Assembly (NCBI GenBank): GCA_963969365.1
Contig: OZ017748.1
Span: forward strand, 558,001-622,000
DNA length: 64,000 bases
Direction: 5' to 3'
Source of the DNA: Asterochloris sp. CNOR1
Taxonomy: Eukaryota; Chlorophyta; Trebouxiophyceae; Trebouxiales; Trebouxiaceae
The translations under genes were made by a program, and so were the position numbers. Shown piece by piece: positions 44,601-54,128 of this stretch (its first letter is position 1; each line of letters starts with the position of its first letter). The notes beneath the pieces were generated by a model that saw nothing but the letters and a program-made list of their open reading frames with translations, made no database searches and was not told where the DNA came from.

Positions 44601-46386
44601 AGCCAGGTGGCGCTGCATGTGAGGACACGGCTGGCACGCAGATCAGGAAAGGGGTGCGGGGTTGAGGCAGTGCCCTGTGTGGCATAGGATCTTCATTGGC
44701 ATCATTCAAAGCTGTCATCGCAACCCCATGGGACCAGCTCGCATGCTGGCATGCATATATAGTTGCTGTGACAGCTGCATGCTGGCCTTGCAGAGCGTTC
44801 TGGGCCTCAGGTGGCCATTCCGGTGGGTTCCACTCAACAAGGGCCTGCTTGCAAATCTGACAAGCTGACACAGGGCGTTCGCCGTGTGACGCAGCCCTAT
44901 CAGGCTTGAAGCTGCTCAAGGGCCAGCGCTTGCGCCAGCTGGAATGCTGTGAGGGACGCTGCTGCAGTCACGCTGGGTGGGGCTCAGGATGCCAGCTAGA
45001 TACTGCCTGCGGTGAGACCAAGGATCCCCTCTTGTGTTTGCATAAGAATGGCGGAAGTGAGCCAGGGACCTGCTGGTCTGGCATGGCCTGTGCTCATAAA
45101 CGAGCATGACATTCCTGGGCAGGGCTTGAAAGTAGGCGAGGTGTGGCCCCAGAAGGAACCTGCTGACCTGCGAGAGCTGTCTGGGCCATAAGGTGACGCC
45201 TCAGGTCAGGCGAAAGCTTGCGCACAAAGAAGAATCAAGAGTGTAGGCGCTTCTCAATTGCCACACCCTGCCTGTGCAGGCCAGTGCCTTGAGGCAGCTG
45301 GAATGGTGCTGGGTGCTGCTCCCAGGCAGAACCTTTGTCCACATGAACGTCGTACACATCATTGATGTGCAGGCGCGCCAGGCCATATCCCGCTACTACG
45401 ACGGCGCCCTGAAGTCGGACGACAGCCTGTTGCCCTGCGAGACACGCAATGTGTGCCTGCGCTCTCTGGACGATGGGTCTGCGCCCGGAACCGCACCCCC
45501 CAACACAGCCTCAGCAGGTGCGCTGTGTGAAATTCCAGAACGGGCTACTCAAGCATTACTTAGACGCAGGGCAAGGGCTTGGCGCCTGGGACTGTGGCCC
45601 TTAAAGTACTTCAGCAGGTGCATTGCTTCCCAATGCGCATCTTCATGAGTGAGGGGTGCCTGAGGGTGGTGTGCCTGCGCAGATGCTTATTTGTGCCACG
45701 ACCTTGTTTGGGGTATCTATAATTGATTGTGCTTGGACAAGGGCTGCCTAAGTAGAGTGTGCCTCATCCACCGTTACTGCGCCTCCTACGATGGCCCCCA
45801 TAGGTGCAGATCACACCCTTTGGTGCGGACTAAAAATGCCGTTGCAGTACAGTGCTGTCAGCATGACTCTTAGCCCAGCAGGTACAGATTCGGTGGCCAT
45901 GCTGGTGCTAGCAGGAGTGCTTGCTGTGTGATAGGAGATTTGTGAGGTCTGTAACCTGCCCTGGCGGCTGCGGACTCTGCAGGTAACAAGGCGGGCAGAA
46001 CACGACTAAACTGGCATTGCAGCCAGGGTGGGGATGGAGGCAACCCTTGTACTGTGGTCCCAAGCTTGAAGACTGGACACAGAATGCTGCCCTTTATCAT
46101 CCACACCTGCTGACAGCTTGCCTCATGTCTTGCAGGCCACATGGCCCAGGTGTACACCGAGCGAGCTCTGTATACCCAGCTGGCCCATTACAGCCGCCTG
46201 CTGAGCCCAGAGGTCGCTGTTAGAGCCTCTGGGCAGGAAGTGGATGCCAGGCAGGCTGCAGAGGACAGGCTGCAGCCTATCGCTGCCTGTCTGGAGCTGG
46301 GCTGGCAGCAGGCCGAGGCCTTGCAGAGCAGCAGCGCTCACAGATGGACCAACCTGGCCAACATGCTGGCTCCACCAGTTGGGTGA
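26657..46386 (+). CDS. POLA1: DNA polymerase alpha catalytic subunit, 1532 aa, 31 exons
   Basis: This family-B polymerase partners primase and extends RNA primers in the nucleus. Exons: 26657-26852, 27561-27716, 28351-28528, 29396-29505, 30048-30256, 30745-30913, 31620-31774, 32804-32977, 33364-33550, 33880-33983, 34317-34451, 34625-34769, 35370-35575, 36201-36315, 36538-36666, 37102-37256, 37604-37690, 38295-38373, 38689-38810, 39258-39353, 39796-39990, 40660-40716, 40964-41023, 41395-41553, 41854-41997, 42409-42570, 43016-43171, 43909-44091, 44283-44462, 45373-45517, 46136-46386. All phases close. The N-terminal [21 protein letters not shown] region is typical of the family. Motif A is [10 protein letters not shown] (about 927-936), motif B is [11 protein letters not shown], and motif C is YGDTDS (1056-1061). 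The exonuclease-like domain lacks proofreading residues, as is normal for alpha. Of the C-terminal zinc sites, only LPCETRNVC remains in the spliced model; other Cys pairs are missing. Exons 3-6 are the least certain. Confidence 0.93.
30904..31210 (+). repeat. About 60-bp degenerate tandem array starting at POLA1 exon 6 donor
   Basis: The exon 6 end and its GC donor (GGTGCTGCAGGCAAGTCTGA, 30904 onward) are copied 61 bp downstream (GGTGCTGCAGGAAGGCCTGA, 30965 onward), both followed by AAGCCC..TTG/TTGC-CCCTGGC. Weaker copies (CTGCACCTTGACTTAGCAGC type) continue to about 31210. Confidence 0.65.
31441..31490 (+). repeat. Exon echo of POLA1 exon 7 start
   Basis: TGCAGATGAGGACCTAGAGA at 31441 mirrors the true acceptor and exon start TGCAGATGAGGATGCAGAGA at 31616. 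It would translate DEDLEMLE against the real DEDAEMEA. Confidence 0.65.
32371..32803 (+). repeat. Three exon echoes of POLA1 exon 8 start, one part of a ~153-bp tandem duplication
   Basis: Copies begin near 32371, 32496 and 32645; the functional acceptor is at 32803. The first copy matches about 34 of the first 40 positions. The third copy includes the upstream intron phrase CAGCTAGTCCTGCAAGC, so intron end and exon head were duplicated together. It stays open in frame: [20 protein letters not shown] against [20 protein letters not shown] in the real exon. Confidence 0.75.
35636..36010 (+). repeat. Three exon echoes of POLA1 exon 13 in intron 13
   Basis: Near 35638 the phrase CTGCTGTGCTTTCTTATTGA echoes the exon's CTGCTGTGCTTTTTCATGGA, and the copy ends with the exon's last codons and donor. 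Near 35765-35890 a longer copy translates [20 protein letters not shown] against [20 protein letters not shown] and again includes the donor. A third partial copy starts near 35938. Confidence 0.75.
36713..36900 (+). repeat. Exon echoes of POLA1 exon 15 end
   Basis: GCATGCTCAGCAGGAGCCTG at 36713 matches the exon's GCACGCTCAGCAAGAGCCTG at 36603, and the likeness runs on for some 60 bp (..CACGACCATCTGCCAGCCGC). A shorter copy occurs near 36873 (GCCCGCCAGCCGCAGAGGTG). Confidence 0.65.
37502..37555 (+). repeat. Exon echo of POLA1 exon 17 start
   Basis: CGCAGCGCATTGAGTTGCTG (from 37519) and its flanks lie about 100 bp before the real exon's CGCAGCGCATTGAGATGCTG; the leading CATGCAG..GGCATC is also shared. 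Confidence 0.7.
39371..39552 (+). repeat. About 70-bp tandem repeat in POLA1 intron 20
   Basis: Three copies of the form GTAGCAGGC-CA-CAAG-CT-ATT or GCAGCCACACCAATGCCACT start near 39388, 39460 and 39528. They loosely resemble the end of exon 20 (ATGGCCATTCTGCCCAAGG). Confidence 0.5.
40055..40113 (+). repeat. Exon echo of POLA1 exon 21 end with donor
   Basis: AGCCGCTGGCAGAGCTCATT at 40073 copies AGCCGCTGGCAGAACTGATC of the exon's end (motif B region), followed in both by CAGGTGGG, the donor. Confidence 0.7.
41679..41760 (+). repeat. Exon echo of POLA1 exon 25 start
   Basis: GCTGCAGGTCCAGAAGCAGA at 41679 resembles GCTGCAGGTTCAGGAGCAGA at the functional acceptor (41848). Weaker likeness continues for about 60 bp. 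Confidence 0.6.
42293..42803 (+). repeat. Exon echoes on both sides of POLA1 exon 26
   Basis: Before the exon, GCAGGTGCAGGAGAGGCTGG (about 42297) echoes its start GCAGGTGCGAGAGAGACTGG. After it, GCGGCGGGGAAGCGGGATAG (about 42770) echoes its end GGCTGCGGGGAAGCGTGATG, again leading into CAGGTGTG, the donor. Confidence 0.65.
43290..43480 (+). repeat. Two exon echoes of POLA1 exon 27 end
   Basis: The exon's end (..GACTATTATCTGGCCCAGCAG) is echoed near 43290-43330 (GACCATTACCTGGTGCAGCA) and near 43428-43475 (GACAACTACCTGTCTCAGGA, followed by a GTGGGTGAG donor-like phrase). Confidence 0.6.
43755..43795 (+). repeat. Exon echo of POLA1 exon 28 start
   Basis: ACAGGTGCTCCCAGTGGCGT near 43756 echoes GCAGGTGCATCCAGTGGTGT at the functional acceptor (43906), followed in both by CCC and a TTGC phrase. 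Confidence 0.65.
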
Positions 46387-46666
46387 CATGCAAAACCCAT
46401 CTCTGCCACAATCTGGGGGCCTCTCGTCAATAAAGGATGCCAGAGCACACCCCTCAACCCACCGCTCGCTCTTTGTCATGTCATTGCAGTTTCTTGCTTG
46501 CTGCTGCAGTCGGTGAGTAAGTGAGGCCCCATTCAATTGAATTCATCTAGGTCATTGACAGACTGCCACTTTTGGTGCTGATGACGTAGGCACCAGTTGC
46601 ACCTGCTCAACTATACTGAGGCATGCTTTTCTTGGAGCAGGAGTTTCACCATTTCAAGCCATAAAA

Positions 46667-49600
46667 CTACTTCTTGCCAGCTGCAAGAGCAGCCTTCCTG
46701 CCCTGCAGTTTCTCGACACGTTGCCTCTTGGCTTTCTTGCCACGCTGCATGGCATTGTACAGTCCACGGGTCTTGCTGGTCATCATTACAGTTGCATCTG
46801 GCTCCAGCAGCTCATCAGAAACAGCAGGAGCCTTGGCTGGAGCCTCGGCTGCTGCCTTTTCTTCTACCTGCACAACCGCAGGCAAGATCATGCTGAGCTA
46901 TGTCTTGTGTGACACAAAGCCGCAAGCGAGCGGTCAGCAGACATTGAACACTTCACTTTCAGCTGCAGGTGCGGGTTGAGCAATGCAGCTCCCACGCGCA
47001 GCAGCGACTTGCCTGCAGATCTGCCTGTAGCTCCCTCTGCAGCTCAGCCTGGTACAGCTGCTCAGCATCCCTCTCAGCCCTGGTGGCTGGGGCAATCTCC
47101 TCAGGCTGCTCCTGAGAGGCCAGGAAGGCAGCTGCCTCCATGTCACCAGCCGAGCGCTTCCTTACAGCAGTGGCAGCATCCTGCAGGAAGTAGGACATGG
47201 CTGTCGGCAGCCTGTTGCCAGCATATGAGACCTGGTAATCAGCCTTATGGAGCCTCTCAGGCCAGGTCCTGACAAGGCCCAACAGCAACAACTTTAACAA
47301 AATAGCTCCCTATGCATGCTCTGCCCCAAGGGGCCTGTGCCAACAAGACAGCCCCTATGTGCAGCTCACAATTGCTATTGACATGATTGGTCCAAGTTGC
47401 AGCTTTTTCAAGGTGTCAAGCCAGAGCATGTAATGTCAAGGCAGCCTATGATGTCAGGGCAGCCTGCAGTGGCAAGACTGCCTGAAGTATCAGGGCAGAG
47501 TCGAGGTGGCCTGACAGTGCAGCCAGCACCATGTGTTTCATGGTGCCTCAGCCGCCTGCCACTTGCCATATGCACCTTCAGCTTGCGTCTGCAAGTCGGC
47601 TTCCTGGACGTCTGCAAGTCGGCCACCTGGGCCACACCTTCACCACCTGTCACCACTGCTTGCCACACAGCACTCGCGTGCAGCCAAACCCCCACCCCCA
47701 CATGCAGCTCACCTGCAGCTTGCGCATCGTCTGCAGGTAGTCGGGCACATACTCGTCCTCTCCAGTGGCAGCGAAGGGCGACAAGTGGGGCGGGGGCGCA
47801 ATGCCTGGGACATAGAGCTCTGTCCGCGCCAGCACCCTGAAGTTGGCGCTGTCCATCACCCACTGGGGCTGCACATACTCCCTCGACATGAAACGATGGC
47901 CCTGGGTGGGGCGGTCCACCACCTGCAGGCGGTGAGATGGTGCCTTTCAAGAAGTCATTCTCTTGTCGACAAGCGGCGCAGCGTGCTGCGGTGGCCCTGG
48001 GTGGAGCGGTCCACCACTTGCAGGCAGTGAGATGCTGCCTTTCAGGTGTCATTCTTCGATCAACAGACAGCATGATGTGCTCTGTTGGGCGTGTGTGGGC
48101 TGTCCACCAGCTGCAGGCGCAGGCGAGCACAACACGGCTGGACAAGCAGGAGACCACTGCCTGCACAGACACAGACCCCGCTTCTGCTTATCTGACAGGC
48201 TCAGGCTGGGCCCCGCCTGGCGCGTGATGGACCCCTCAGCCTTCTTCAGCAGTGGACACTCTCTGTTTACCCCCTTAATCATCCCCGCAGCGCAGTCTTT
48301 CCCCGCACCTGGTGCGTGATGGACTCGTCCGCCTCCCTCAGGGGGCTGCCCTCCCCGTCCCAGGCCACCGTGCCCCCAAAGGCGCGGATGACGAAAAGGA
48401 GGGGCTCCTGGGGCACCTCCCGCCCGAGAAAGAAGACGAGGCCCCTGAACAAGCATTCACAGAGGAGGGCATCGTCGTCTGAGTCCACCCCCAAAGCTCC
48501 CCCTGCCAAGCTGTCCAAGGCCGGCTGCTGGGGCTCGGGGTGCTGCTGCAGTGAGGGGGGCGCTGCGTCTGCAACAAAGGTCAGCGGTCCTGCAGAACAG
48601 CAGCAAGCAGGTCAAAGGGAAGGGCGCAGAGGCGTGGGCGGACTGGCTGAGTGTCATTGAGTGTCCAGTGTGCACAGGCCCCTGCTGCTCGCCATATTCA
48701 GCCTTTGAGCAAGACATCCAGCGCCCCCACTGTTTCTGCAGCATCCAACACGGACGCACAGCTTCTGAGAGGCCCTCCTGAATCACCAGCAGTCCCTGCT
48801 GCTAGACACACTCAGCCAAAGTGAGACACCCCCGCTTGCACTCGGTCTGCAACAACAGTCTCAGCCGCACAGCTGCCAAGACCGCCACCTGGCTTACCAT
48901 CAGTGTCCATGGCCGCCTGCACAGCTCCCTCATCTCCATGCAGACCGTCTGGATCCGCGGCCGGCGGCTGTTCTGCCGAGGGCAGAGCGGGAGCTTCTGG
49001 CTGAGACTTCTGGGCAGCCAGGTCCTGCATGATGGCTTGCAGAGCCTCTGCGGCCTCTTCCATCTTAGGGTCAATGACAGGGGGGTACCTGCAGATGTCA
49101 GCAGCGTGCTGGGTTGACCTCAACAGGCGTCATGGCAGGGCCACTGTGCAACAAGCCAGGCACATGCATCCTGGGACGCAGCGCCTGCATGCCTCAGGGT
49201 TCTTGCCTCTGCCCAGCCCCAAGGCATATCATGACGCTGGAGTTCTGCAGGCGGTGCAGGCCATGTGAGGGGTGGCCTCACACCACCTTGCCTTACATTT
49301 GTGCTCATGCAACCCCTTGGCAGCCTTGGCGACAATGGCACATACAATTTGCTTATGAAACTTGCATTTGTGCAAAACCCAGACAGCCCCCTGACTGCCC
49401 TTGTGGAGGCATAGCAGCACTGATGCAACCGTGATGTGCACACAGCGCCACGCGATTGGCTGGTCACCTGACACCCAGGCCATGGTACAGTCGGAAGTTG
49501 ACAAACTGCAGCAGCGTAGAGTAGAACTCCAGGAAGGTCAACATGACCTTGTAGTCAACATCCACGGGCAGCACCTACAGCAGCAGGAGAGGAGTGCGCA

Positions 49601-52600
49601 TGGTGCTGCAGAATGAGAGGTCGATCTGACAGGCACCCTCTGCAGCAGCAAGGGCAGCTCGAGCTGAAAGTGTGCACGGTGACATGGCAGGTGTTAGTAA
49701 CATACAGATGAGAGAGTATGACCAGACAGGCTCTGAGGGACGATGGATCTGGTCCTCCGGCTTCATGCATGTCAGATCCCCAGAACATGACACATGTAGG
49801 TCAGCAGCTGCCCTGCACGTGTGACACTGTCATGCTGCCCTCTGAGAGTCTCCCCTCAACACCAAGCCCTTCACTTGTCAACTTGCGGTTGCCCCAACAC
49901 AATACCCAAAAAATTCTAGCTGCTGACCCGGGGGCACCCCACTAGCTATTGCAGGCAAGCAGCTGCCCTGTAATGTGTGACACTGTCATGACCTGTTCTT
50001 AGCACCAAGGCTTGCCTGCGTCAGTTACGGAGGCCCTCAAAAATGTGGGCCTACACCAAAGCAGCAGCTTGCCTGTGACAGCTGATGAGGCACCAGCCAG
50101 GTCAGCAGCTGCCCCTGGACCTCCGCCTGGAAGTAGAAGCCCTTGACAGACACGAAGACTTTGCGCAGCGCATGGGTCCGCACCACGAACGCCTGGAACT
50201 CCATGCTCAGCCGGCGGGCGGTCTGGACAGCCTGCAAGGGAGTGCAGAATTGACTAGACTATGCGAATTGAGCTGATGAGGCAAGGGGATGCAAGCAATG
50301 CAATGCGCCTGACTGCAGGGAGCATGCTGGGCAAGTTGCAGGTCGGTGGAATAAGCAGGCCATCTGCATGCTCAAGAGGACAACCTTCATGCAGGCTGTT
50401 TGGACAGCCTGCATGGGGAGCCCCAGAGTCAACTGCAGCTGTCAGCCCATGCTGATGGGGGAAAGGTTGACTGCAGGAAGCAAGCTGGGCAGGATGCAGG
50501 TCAGGAGCGGGCAGGGGACCTGCACATGCTCAGAGCCACCCTTCATGCTCAGCAAGGCGGTATGGACAGCCTGCATGGCGAGCACACAGGTGACTGCAGC
50601 TGAGTGCAGCTGTCTCCCCATGCTGGTGTTGGGGAGGTTCGACTGCAGGGAGAATGCTGGGCAGAATGCAGCTCGTGAGATGCACGCAGGTGATCTGCAG
50701 GTGGTCAGTGCATCAATCTGGTGCTCAGCAGGCGGGCAGTGACTGACCCGCCTGCAGAGCGAAAGGATCTTTAGCTGGGTTTTGCTGTGTCGAGGAGCTG
50801 GGTGACGCTTAGGGTGTGGCTGAATGCACGTGGCTGTGGCTTGGAGCAGGCTGCATGTGTTGTTGCCTTGCAGGGCTCCTGCCTGTGCTTGATGATGCAC
50901 AGATGACCGCTAAGGCAGTGACAAATCAGATAGTTGCAGGACACTGCATCTGCAGCTGTCTCATCCAGCATGATTTAAGATGCCTCGCACAGTCCCCGCG
51001 GCTGCCTGCGCTGAGGCTGGCCTCAAAGTCACTGGCAGCTCACCTTGGCTGGAATCTTGTGAAAGGAGTCCGCGGGCAGCGTGGCAAACAGGTGCACCAG
51101 AGTCAGGGGGTCGTCCAGGTCTCTCAGCGCATCTACAAAAGTGGGGTACCTGCAGATAGGAAGAGAGCAAGTGGAAGCAACATGTAAGAAGCAAGCGGCA
51201 CTTGCTGTGCCAGCTTACAGACTACAGGAGCAGCGTGCACACTTTGTCAAGACTTGCCTGAGGTCACTGAAGCCAAATGTGCGTCGGATCAAGCATGCCA
51301 CTCACTTCAATTGCCTTCCAGCAAGAACAGATCAGCATACAACGAGTGTGGCCGGACAAAAAGCAGGTCGGGCACTGCAGATTATCCTCTGACCTGCGTG
51401 GCACCACCTTTTCCAACCAATGCTGCCACATTTCCACAACAATGCCAGACAGGACAGTGATGCAATCCCCAGAGCAAGAAGCCTGCACGGCAGCCTCACC
51501 TCTCCTTGACCAGATGGTCGATCCTGTAGGTGGGGCGCCGCGAGGCCAGCCTCTCTGCCAGGTCCCTCTCCTTGCGAGCAGTGGCCTTCTTGATCTTCTT
51601 CTCATAGCTCCACTGCTCCCTGCAGCAGGACAGCATGGTGGCACTCGTGTGCAGATGTGCCCGGCAAGACCTGGGGTGCTCTGGAAGCAGCTGCCTGCCA
51701 GATAGCCTGCGGCATTGCCCATAATGGCCGTGCCAGGGCAGTGCTGGGGCATAAGATGCACCTGTTTCAGCAGCCAGGCTAGCTGCCAGCACCGCCGCTT
51801 CCCCACAGAACACAGCCTGATGCTCAGGACCTTGCTGCTGCCGCTTGCTTACCCAAGCTGCCGTGCCTGTGTTGTGGCCTGTTTGTCCCAGCGGTGCCCA
51901 GGGTGCAGCTGTCTTGCCAGAGCGGCTGTGGTTGTGCTGCAGTCTATTGATTCAAACTGCTGTGCCTGTGCTTGCTGCTCCAGGATAAGAACATCTGTGA
52001 GCGCCACTGATGGCAGCTCCCATGCCGACTGCAAATGCTCCCCGCTGGGCATCCTGCCCCCTCCTTGATTTGCGGCCCTCCTGCGCACTGCGTGTGAGCT
52101 CACACAAGCTTCCTGCTCTACAAACCACTGCAGGCATCATTATCCCTCGCAGAGGCCCACGTGTGAATTGAAGCGCCTACTGACCTGCTGGCTGGCGTCC
52201 GCTGTGCGCAGGCCATCTGCATGCTGCCATTGCAGCGGATTGTGCAGATGTTTGTGCTGGCTGCAGTGCGCATGGAGCCGACAACGCTTGTAACATGGAG
52301 TTTACCTCTCCAAGCCAGTGTCATCAAGTCCAGAGAACCTGTCTGCCTGCGCTTAGCAAAATTCCACATCCGTTGCCAGCCCCAACTGCATTGTGTACCT
52401 GAACTTGTCCAGAAGGGGGTCATGTGCCAGGAAGTTGATGTCCTTGACATGGTAGTATGTCTTCTGAGCTCCCTGAGTCTTGCGCCTGGGCTCCCGCGGG
52501 TGGATGCCTTTCAAGATACAGAGCCGCCTGCAGCCAAGGTAGACAACCAGTGTGAGGAGGCGTCAGTCATGACAAGAATGAGTGTGCCCTGACTGCTCTG

Positions 52601-52855
52601 CACAATACTGGCAGCTGACTTCATGCAGTGCTGGTGCTTGCAAAAAAACGCCACCTGCAAGTCGTCAGTGCGACTCACCTGAAAGTGGACAGGTGCAGCT
52701 GCAGCTTCCTCAGGGCCTGCGTCCTGGTCACGTATTGCACAGCATTGCCAGCCTTCCCCTACATCAGCAGCAAAAGAAGCAGACTGAGCAGGACTGTTAC
52801 ACACAAGTAGCTGCAGATCGCACTGCCCGCTTACCCTTTTGAGCTTTCTGCCCAT
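46667..52855 (-). CDS. PES1: Pescadillo homologue (NOP7), 583 aa, 12 exons
   Basis: Pescadillo works with BOP1 and WDR12 in the PeBoW complex for 60S ribosome maturation in the nucleolus. Exons, 5' to 3': 52855-52835, 52758-52679, 52527-52399, 51619-51500, 51149-51044, 50231-50073, 49574-49468, 49088-48898, 48568-48309, 47922-47713, 47180-47013, 46867-46667 (stop). All phases close. The start MGRKLKR is a tiny 21-nt exon. The pescadillo N-domain follows ([93 protein letters not shown]). The BRCT domain lies at about 342-430 ([42 protein letters not shown]). The C-terminus is acidic, then basic ([16 protein letters not shown]). Length and order match plant pescadillos. Two introns use GC donors. 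It converges with POLA1. Confidence 0.94.
47895..48120 (-). repeat. Exon echoes of PES1 exon 10 start (three ~95-bp units)
   Basis: On the + strand, the real acceptor region GGTGGGGCGGTCCACCACCT (about 47905) recurs near 48000 (GGTGGAGCGGTCCACCACTT) and, shorter, near 48095 (GGGCTGTCCACCAGCTGCAG). The units also share the downstream GTGAGATG-TGCCTTTCA phrase, so intron and exon edge repeat together. Confidence 0.7.
50213..50680 (-). repeat. ~165-bp tandem triplication spanning PES1 exon 6 acceptor
   Basis: On the + strand, CTGGACAGCCTGCA (real exon edge, 50224) recurs near 50400 and 50562, each time preceded by CATGCTC/CATGCAG and followed by GACTGCAGG-AGC-GCTGGGC and GCAGGTCGG/GCAGGTCAGG (near 50312, 50470, 50641). 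Only the first copy leads into an open exon. Confidence 0.75.
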
Positions 52856-54128
52856 GGCTGCAGCTGTGCTCCTCAACAATATTGGCGCCTTGACCTAACG
52901 CTGTTAGAATACGCCCGTACGGATCCTAAAGAGCGCCCAGCGCGATCCAGCACCTGGTGATCGGTCCGTTGATGTGGCATCAGGAAGCAGATGACCTGCT
53001 TGGGCTGCCATGTGCAGAACAGGTTGCTGGTTGCAGCCATGGGTAAAGAGGGTTGAAATGATGCCTCAATCTCTGCAGATCCATCATCTGCCCATCAAGT
53101 ACATGCTCAATGGAGCAGTCAAGCTGCTACAGCCAAGCTGCCATGCTGGTAAAATGCCGCCAGAAAGCCTGCAGGCTCCTGCCCATGCTTGTCAGGAGAG
53201 CATCAGCACTGTCAGCTGGGGCAGTGATGCATGAGACATCATGACCAACTCTCATGCTGCTTTCACAAATGCAGACCTGCCTCTTGACATCCTTTGTCTT
53301 GAAATGTTTGCAGGCAGAGTTGCACCTCTGCTGGGAGTCATGTGACTCACACTGGCTAGACCTGGAGGCAGGTCTGCATCTGTATTCAGGCGAGTCCTGC
53401 AGCAGGTGCCTGCCAGCCTCGCCTACAGCAGATGACCTGGACGTCCTGCCTGTGAAGAGGCCTGCAGCAGAAAAACCACTTTTAGTGTGCAATAACTTTG
53501 GCAGGGCTCTCAATATATGGCACCTGCAGATGCCTCTGTTTCGGCCAACTGGGGGTTTCACTGACAGGCAGCCTTTCAGCTCAAGGATGTCCTGCATGCG
53601 GCAAGGCTCTGAGCTGAATGGCAGGGCCCGCCAGCTGTATACATGACAGGAGGTGGTCCAAGGAATAGCCAGCTGAGGATGGGTCTGCTGATCACAGTAA
53701 GACTTTGGTGTCATTGAAGGCAGCCAGTACAGTGCTAAAATTTACATCAAGCCTACTGCACCAGGCTGACAGCTTTGGTAGCCATTGGAGCCAGGGCCCT
53801 GAATGAAATGTTACACGATGATGAAAGAGAGATACTAATTCAGCGAAAGTTGACTCTGTCTGTGCATGTAAGATGACTGACAGTGGGGGAACCTAAGATA
53901 CTATGGTGATCAGTGGGCCACTGCTCTCACATCTGGCGGGCAGGTGGCACAGGCAGGCTGCACACTTGACCAAGTGTGCAGCAGAAACAATCATTGCGCA
54001 GTACAGCGCCTCAGAAATCCGGGAGAGACAAGCAGGATGGGCACAGCATGAAGCCCTGCATTGCTTATGCTGCAATATACTTTACTGGGTTCTCAAACTA
54101 GTGTGGCACAGACAGGCTGCATGTAATC
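52856..54128. other. Intergenic between pescadillo start and Mpv17-like stop
   Basis: No gene was supported. It must contain the PES1 promoter. On the - strand, TGTAA at 53815-53811 lies about 315 bp past the Mpv17-like stop and fits the chlorophyte polyadenylation signal. A 195-codon - strand frame (53714-53127) starts with ATG but shows no domain. Confidence 0.4.

Noticed and set aside
53127-53714. 195-codon ATG-initiated open frame on the - strand
   Set aside because: No recognisable domain, no exon partners, and placed in the pescadillo promoter region. It could be a small gene, but nothing beyond length supports it.
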